Source: DASRDR01 sp035550795
Lineage (GTDB): Bacteria > Methylomirabilota > Methylomirabilia > Rokubacteriales > DASRDR01
NCBI GenBank assembly: GCA_035550795.1
Contig: DASZOL010000112.1
Coordinates: 5,879-69,878, forward strand
Direction of reading: 5' to 3'
Length of the DNA stretch: 64,000 nt
The translations under genes and the position numbers were made by a program. Shown here one piece after another: positions 59,291 to 64,000 of this stretch; within the stretch, counting starts at the first letter, position 1, and every line of letters starts with the position of its first letter. The notes beneath the pieces were generated by a model. That model saw only the letters and a program-made list of their open reading frames with translations, searched no databases and was not told where the DNA came from.

Positions 59291-60862
59291 ATGTCGCTCC
59301 TACGCGGGCTCCGTATCCTCGGCGTGGCCCTTCTGCTCCCGCTCGCCGTCGCGCTCGTCGCGGAGGCGCAGACGCCTCGGAAGGGAGGCGTGCTCCGCGT
59401 CGGCATCCTCGGCGAGCCGCCGACGCTCGACGCGCACTGGTCGACGACCGCGCTCGTCGAGACGCTGACGAACCACCTCTACGAGGGGCTCTACACGCTG
59501 GACCAGGATAACCGTCCGATTCCGATGCTGGCCGAGGGCATGCCCGCCGTATCACCCGACGGCCTGACCTACACGTTCAAGCTCCGGCAGGGCGTCAAGT
59601 TCCACAACGGGAAGGAGATGACCGCCGAAGACGTGGTCGCCTCCCTCAAGCGGTGGGGCCAGCAGGCGAATCAGGGCAAGGTGCTGTTCAAGCAGGTCAC
59701 CGGCCTCAGGGTCCTCGACCGGACCACCGTCGAGCTGCGCCTGACGGAGCGCTCGCCGATCACGGTCCTCGCCCTCGCGATCCCGAACAACTTCGCCGCC
59801 ATCTACCCGAAGGAGATCGCGGAGAAGTTCCCGCCCCAGCAGAAGATCACCGAGTTCGTGGGGACGGGCCCGTTCCGGGTCGCCGAGTGGAAGCCCGATC
59901 AGCACCTCCGGATGGTGCGCTTCGACGACTACCGATCGCGGAGCGAGAAGCCGAACGGCTACGGCGGCGCCAAGGTCGCCCATCTGGACGAGGTGCGCTG
60001 GATTCCCGTGCCGGAGGTGGCGACGCGCGCGGCCCAGGTGGAGACGGGCGAGCTCGACGTCGCCGACGACCTCTCGCTGGACCAGTACGACCGGCTCGCC
60101 CGGAGCACGACGGCCCGCCCGCTCGTCGCGAAGCCGTACTTCTGGCTCATCGCGGTCTTCAACAAGAAGGAAGGCCTGATGACGAACCAGAAGCTCCGGC
60201 AGGCGTGGCAGGCGGCCGTGGACATCGAGCCGATCATGAAGGCGGTGGCGGCCGGGAAGCCCGAGTTCTACCGGCTGGACGCGAGCCTCATGTTCCAGGA
60301 GGTCGCCGAGTGGCACACGAAGCTCGCCGGCCTTCCGTACAACGAGCGCAACGTCGAGAAGGCCAAGCGGCTCATGAAGGAGGCCGGCTACAAGGGGGAG
60401 CCCATCCGCTTCCTCGCGACGAAAGAGTACAAGTGGATGTACGACTTCGCGGTGATGATGAAGCAGCAGATGGAGGACATCGGCTTCGTCGTCGACCTCC
60501 AGGTCGTCGACTGGGCGACGCTGTCGACCCGCCGGTTCAACCCGAAGGAGTACGAGGTCTTCACGACCGGCATCGGCATCGGGGCCCAGTTCGACCCCAT
60601 GTTCCAGGCGATCCTGTCCTGCACGTGGGCCGGCTGGACGTGCGACGAGGAGATCGGGAAGAACACCCAGGACCTCGCGCGCGAGACGGATCCCAAGAAG
60701 CGGCGCGCCCTCTGGGAGCAGCAGACGCGGCTCTGGTACGAGAAGGTCCCGTCGATCCGCCTGGGGGATCTCCACGGGCTCCGGGCCGTGCAGAAGACGG
60801 TCAAGGGGCTGAACGAGGGGACCGAGCGTCCGCGCTTCTACAACGTGTGGATCGAGCGCTAG
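59291..60862 (+). CDS. Family-5 ABC solute-binding protein, tandem paralogue 1
   Basis: The 523-residue protein has a Sec signal (LGVALLLPLAVALVAEAQ) and the mature start RKGGVLRVGILGEPPTLDAH. SBP_bac_5 landmarks are TFKLRQGVKFHNGKEM, FVGTGPFRVAEWKPDQ and NKKEGLMTNQKLRQAWQAA. Two Cys (SCTWAGWTCDEE) conserved in the paralogues may form a disulfide. AGGTG before the ATG is weak. It is followed by two close paralogues on the same strand. A likely peptide, glutathione or opine-type ligand cannot be fixed. Confidence 0.93.
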   Translation: MSLLRGLRILGVALLLPLAVALVAEAQTPRKGGVLRVGILGEPPTLDAHWSTTALVETLTNHLYEGLYTLDQDNRPIPMLAEGMPAVSPDGLTYTFKLRQGVKFHNGKEMTAEDVVASLKRWGQQANQGKVLFKQVTGLRVLDRTTVELRLTERSPITVLALAIPNNFAAIYPKEIAEKFPPQQKITEFVGTGPFRVAEWKPDQHLRMVRFDDYRSRSEKPNGYGGAKVAHLDEVRWIPVPEVATRAAQVETGELDVADDLSLDQYDRLARSTTARPLVAKPYFWLIAVFNKKEGLMTNQKLRQAWQAAVDIEPIMKAVAAGKPEFYRLDASLMFQEVAEWHTKLAGLPYNERNVEKAKRLMKEAGYKGEPIRFLATKEYKWMYDFAVMMKQQMEDIGFVVDLQVVDWATLSTRRFNPKEYEVFTTGIGIGAQFDPMFQAILSCTWAGWTCDEEIGKNTQDLARETDPKKRRALWEQQTRLWYEKVPSIRLGDLHGLRAVQKTVKGLNEGTERPRFYNVWIER

Positions 60863-60899
60863 GACGATACGAGCGCGGGACGAACACTCGGGAAGGGGA

Positions 60900-62480
60900 A
60901 TGATGATGACGAGACAGGCACGGTGGTGGACGTGGTCCGGCCCGGCGGCGCTGGCGGTCGCCGCCGTCCTCTTGCTCGGCGGTCCCGACGCGCTCGCCCA
61001 GAAGCGGGGCGGCGTGCTCCGCATCGGCAACCTCGGGGAGCCGCCGACTCTCGACGCTCACTGGACGACGGCGACCTTGACCGAGGTCCTCACGAACCAC
61101 CTCTATGAGGGGCTGTACGCGCTCGACGAGGGCTATCGCCCGATCCCGATGCTCGCCGAGGCGCTGCCCACCGTCTCGCCGGACGGCCTGACCTACTCGA
61201 TCCGGCTCCGCCAGGGCATCAAGTTCCACAACGGTAAAGAGATGACGTCGGACGACGTCGTGGCCTCGCTCAAGCGCTGGATGCAGCAGTCGCAGTACGG
61301 CCGGGCGCTGGCCGCCGTGCTGGCGGAGATGCGGGCGACGGGCAAGCACGCGATCGAGCTCAAGCTCAAGCAGAAGTCGGCGGCGGTTGTCGTCGCCCTG
61401 GCGGCGCCGAACAACTTCGGCGCGATCTATCCGAAGGAGATCGCCGAGAAGTTCCCGCCGGCCGAGAAGGCCACCGAATTCGTCGGGACCGGGCCCTTCA
61501 AGCTCGCCGAGTGGAAGCCGGACCAGTACATCCGGATGGTTCGGTTCGACGACTACAAGGCCCGGAGCGAGCCGACGAGCGGGTACGGCGGCGCGAAGAC
61601 CGCCCACGTTGACGAGCTCCGCTGGATTCCCGTGCCGGACGTCGCGACGCGCGTGGCCCAGATGGAGACGGGGGAGCTCGACTTCGCCGACGACCTGAAC
61701 ATCGACGCCTTCGATCGTCTGCAGAAGAGCCCGAACGCGCGCCCCGTGGTCGCGAAGCCGTACTACTGGCTGGTTGCGGTCCTCAACAAGAAAGAGGGCC
61801 TGATGACCAACCAGAAGCTGCGTCAGGCCTGGCAGGCGGCGATCGACATCGAGCCAATCATGAAGGCGGTGGCGGGGGGCCGGTCCGAGTTCTATCGCAT
61901 GGACTCGAGCCTCGCCTTCGTCGAGAACGCACCCTGGCACGTGAAGATGCAGGGGCTCCCGTGGAACGAGCACAACAAGGAGAAGGCCAAGAAGCTCCTC
62001 CAGGAGGCGGGCTACAAGGGGGAGCCGATCCGCTTCGTGACGACCCAGGAGTACAAGTGGATGTACGACTTCGCCCTCGTCACGAAGCAGCAGCTCGAGG
62101 ACGCCGGGTTCACCATCGACCTCCAGGTGGTCGACTGGGCGACGCTCGTCAAGCGCCGCAACAACCCGAAGGAGTACGAGGCGTTCACGACCGGCACCGG
62201 CAACATCTTCGAGCCGACGGCCTTCACGGTGCTGTCCTGCACGTGGCCGGGCTGGACGTGCGACGAGCAGATCCAGGCGCTCAACCAGGAGATCGGGCGC
62301 GAGACGGATCACAAGAAGCGGTACGTGCTCTGGGAGCAGATGCATCGGCTCTGGTACGAGAAGGTGCCGTCGATCCGCTACGGTGACCTCCACGGCCTCC
62401 GGGCGGCGTCGAAAAAGGTGATGGGCTTCAGCGAGAAGACCGAGCGGCCGCGCTTCTACAACGTCTGGCTCGATCGCTAG
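60900..62480 (+). CDS. Family-5 ABC solute-binding protein, tandem paralogue 2
   Basis: The 526-residue protein starts with three consecutive ATG codons, of which any could serve. AAGGGG lies a few bases before the first. It has a Sec signal ending near ALAQ, then KRGGVLRIGNLGEPPTLDAH. The order and spacing of motifs equal paralogue 1, including SCTWPGWTCDEQ and the closing RPRFYNVWLDR. It is closer to paralogue 3 than to 1 in the middle third. Gap to paralogue 1 is 37 bp. Confidence 0.93.
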   Translation: MMMTRQARWWTWSGPAALAVAAVLLLGGPDALAQKRGGVLRIGNLGEPPTLDAHWTTATLTEVLTNHLYEGLYALDEGYRPIPMLAEALPTVSPDGLTYSIRLRQGIKFHNGKEMTSDDVVASLKRWMQQSQYGRALAAVLAEMRATGKHAIELKLKQKSAAVVVALAAPNNFGAIYPKEIAEKFPPAEKATEFVGTGPFKLAEWKPDQYIRMVRFDDYKARSEPTSGYGGAKTAHVDELRWIPVPDVATRVAQMETGELDFADDLNIDAFDRLQKSPNARPVVAKPYYWLVAVLNKKEGLMTNQKLRQAWQAAIDIEPIMKAVAGGRSEFYRMDSSLAFVENAPWHVKMQGLPWNEHNKEKAKKLLQEAGYKGEPIRFVTTQEYKWMYDFALVTKQQLEDAGFTIDLQVVDWATLVKRRNNPKEYEAFTTGTGNIFEPTAFTVLSCTWPGWTCDEQIQALNQEIGRETDHKKRYVLWEQMHRLWYEKVPSIRYGDLHGLRAASKKVMGFSEKTERPRFYNVWLDR

Positions 62481-62631
62481 GACGGGCCCGTACGGTCGAC
62501 CCTCTTGACGGGATGGGCGGCACGCCCGACCATGAGGCCCTGTCGTCGGCGGGCGACGCTGCCTGACGTCGCGGAGGGAGCGGTCCGCCTGAACGCATCC
62601 GACCATTGACGATCCATCGAGGAGGTGGCGC

Positions 62632-64000
62632 ATGACGGGAACGACGTACCGGTACCTCGCCGCCGCCATGGCGGCGCTCGCGCTGCTCATCGGCGGCCCT
62701 GCGGACGTGCAGGCCCAGAAGAAGGGGGGCACGATCCGCGTGGGCAACCTCGGTGAGCCGCCCACGCTTGACGCTCACTGGACAACGGCCAGCATCACGG
62801 AGACCCTGACGAACCACATCTACGAGGGACTCCTCACGCTGGACGACGAGAACAAGCCGATCCCGATGCTGGCCGAGACGATGCCGACCGTCTCGCCGGA
62901 CGGGCTGACCTACACGTTCAAGCTCCGGCGCGGCATCAAGTTCCACAACGGCAAGGAGATGACGTCGGAAGACGTGGTCGCCTCGCTCACACGGTGGAGC
63001 AAGCAGTCGATCTACGGCAAGGACCTGTTCAACTACGTCGCCGAGGGCGGCCTCAAGGCGGTGGACAAGTACACGGTCGACCTGAAGCTGAAGGAGAAGG
63101 TGGCGATCGTCCAGATCAACCTGGCGGTGGCCAACAACTTCGCGGCGATCTACCCGAAGGAGATCGCCGAGAAGTTCCCGCCTCAGGAGAAGGCGACCGA
63201 GTACATCGGCACCGGCCCCTTCAAGCTCGTCGAGTGGAAGCCGGACCGGTACATCCGGATGGTGCGGTTCGACGACTACAAGCCCCGGAGCGAGAAGTCG
63301 ACGGGCTACGGCGGCGCCAAGATCGCCTACGTCGACCAGATCGACTGGATCCCCGTCCCGGACGTCGCCACCCGCGTCGCCCAGATGGAGACCGGCGAGC
63401 TGGAGCTGGCGGACGACTTGAACGCCGATGCCTACGACCGGCTCAAGGCGAGCCCCAACGCGCGACCCATCGTGTCGAAGATGTACTACTGGCTGGTTGC
63501 GGTCCTGAACAAGAAGGAAGGGCTGATGACCAACCAGAAGCTTCGCCAGGCCTGGCAGGCGGCGCTCGACATCGAGCCCATCATGAAGACGGTCGCTGCC
63601 GGCCGGTCCGAGTTCTACCGGATGGACTACAACTTGATTCACCAGGAGCTGGCCGCCTGGCACGTGAAGATGCAGGGGCTCCCGTGGAACGAGCACAACA
63701 AGGACAAGGCCAAGAAGCTCCTCCAGGAGGCGGGCTACAAGGGCGAGCCGGTTCGCTTCATGACGACCCAGGAGTACAAGTGGATGTACGACTTCGCCCT
63801 CGTCAGCAAGCAGCAGCTCGAGGACGCGGGGTTCACCATCGATCTCCAGGTCGTCGACTGGGCGACCCTGGTGAAGCGCCGCAACAACCCGAAGGAGTAC
63901 GACGCCTTCACTACCGGCATCGGCCCCCAGTACGACCCGACCAACTCGAACGTGCTGTCCTGCAGCTGGCCGGGCTGGACCTGCGACGAGCAGATCCAGA
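62632..64000 (+). CDS. Family-5 ABC solute-binding protein, tandem paralogue 3 (cut by window end)
   Basis: It is open from an ATG with GAGGAGG upstream to the window edge (456 codons visible, about 65-70 missing by comparison). Sec signal ALALLIGGPADVQAQ, then KKGGTIRVGNLGEPPTLDAH. Motifs run parallel to the other two, including the conserved Cys pair (SCSWPGWTCDEQ). The 151-bp gap before it is longer than between paralogues 1 and 2 and may hold a promoter or processing site. Confidence 0.93.
   Translation, partial: MTGTTYRYLAAAMAALALLIGGPADVQAQKKGGTIRVGNLGEPPTLDAHWTTASITETLTNHIYEGLLTLDDENKPIPMLAETMPTVSPDGLTYTFKLRRGIKFHNGKEMTSEDVVASLTRWSKQSIYGKDLFNYVAEGGLKAVDKYTVDLKLKEKVAIVQINLAVANNFAAIYPKEIAEKFPPQEKATEYIGTGPFKLVEWKPDRYIRMVRFDDYKPRSEKSTGYGGAKIAYVDQIDWIPVPDVATRVAQMETGELELADDLNADAYDRLKASPNARPIVSKMYYWLVAVLNKKEGLMTNQKLRQAWQAALDIEPIMKTVAAGRSEFYRMDYNLIHQELAAWHVKMQGLPWNEHNKDKAKKLLQEAGYKGEPVRFMTTQEYKWMYDFALVSKQQLEDAGFTIDLQVVDWATLVKRRNNPKEYDAFTTGIGPQYDPTNSNVLSCSWPGWTCDEQIQ

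Overview
The window is dense, very GC-rich bacterial DNA with short intergenic gaps, frequent GTG/TTG starts and ATGA/GTGA gene overlaps. The gene content suggests an aerobic, heterotrophic soil or sediment bacterium: a caa3-type cytochrome oxidase, a sulfite dehydrogenase, a pyruvate dehydrogenase complex, many family-5 (peptide/nickel type) ABC solute receptors, F420-type LLM oxidoreductase, amidase, cyclase and Gfo/Idh/MocA enzymes. This mix resembles Candidatus Rokubacteria / Methylomirabilota genomes, but that is inference: no rRNA or other marker gene is present.

Layout. 1-1134: end of a FixH/YtkA-like secreted protein, then a cold-shock protein gene with a structured leader. 1200-5246: cupin, class III aminotransferase, MFS-fused spermidine-synthase-like protein. 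5361-7718: small membrane protein, MBL-fold hydrolase, DUF1499 protein. 7752-10753: sulfite dehydrogenase (Moco subunit plus c-type cytochrome) coupled by overlapping codons to a DUF6062-like protein and a BtpA-family protein. 10812-18758 (minus): oxidoreductase, RNase D, and a caa3 oxidase operon with fused subunits I and III, subunit IV, CtaG and an internally duplicated membrane protein. 19117-24745: methyltransferase, a polar amino acid ABC transporter (ATPase, permease, receptor) behind a good sigma70 promoter, amidohydrolase, SDR.

24870-31656 is the most interesting region. A sigma54 enhancer-binding response regulator gene is followed by three copies of an 18-bp dyad (TGCAC-N8-GTGCA) spaced in multiples of about 10.5 bp. 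Next come a near-consensus sigma54 promoter, two tandem 46-residue peptide genes whose last 34 residues are identical and end in five glycines and a tryptophan, a peptide-type solute receptor without permeases, a membrane histidine kinase and a lone receiver protein. I read this as a candidate sigma54-driven secreted-peptide signalling or peptide-natural-product locus.

31683-41380: EttA, a decayed cyclase remnant, a Fpg/Nei glycosylase lacking its zinc cysteines, MFS, cyclase, Gfo/Idh/MocA with a D-threonine-aldolase-like enzyme, a secreted protein, an enolase-superfamily enzyme and a broken PH-like membrane protein gene. 41581-45102: ABC receptor plus two permeases. 45145-49614: FBT-like MFS, RidA, LLM oxidoreductase, a basic-tailed protein and membrane proteins. 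49730-54653: complete pyruvate dehydrogenase operon (E1alpha, E1beta, E2, E3). 54721-59017: MFS, CMD-like protein, alpha/beta hydrolase, amidase. 59291-64000: three tandem paralogous family-5 solute receptors, the last cut by the window end. I saw no tRNA, rRNA, CRISPR array, insertion sequence or prophage.
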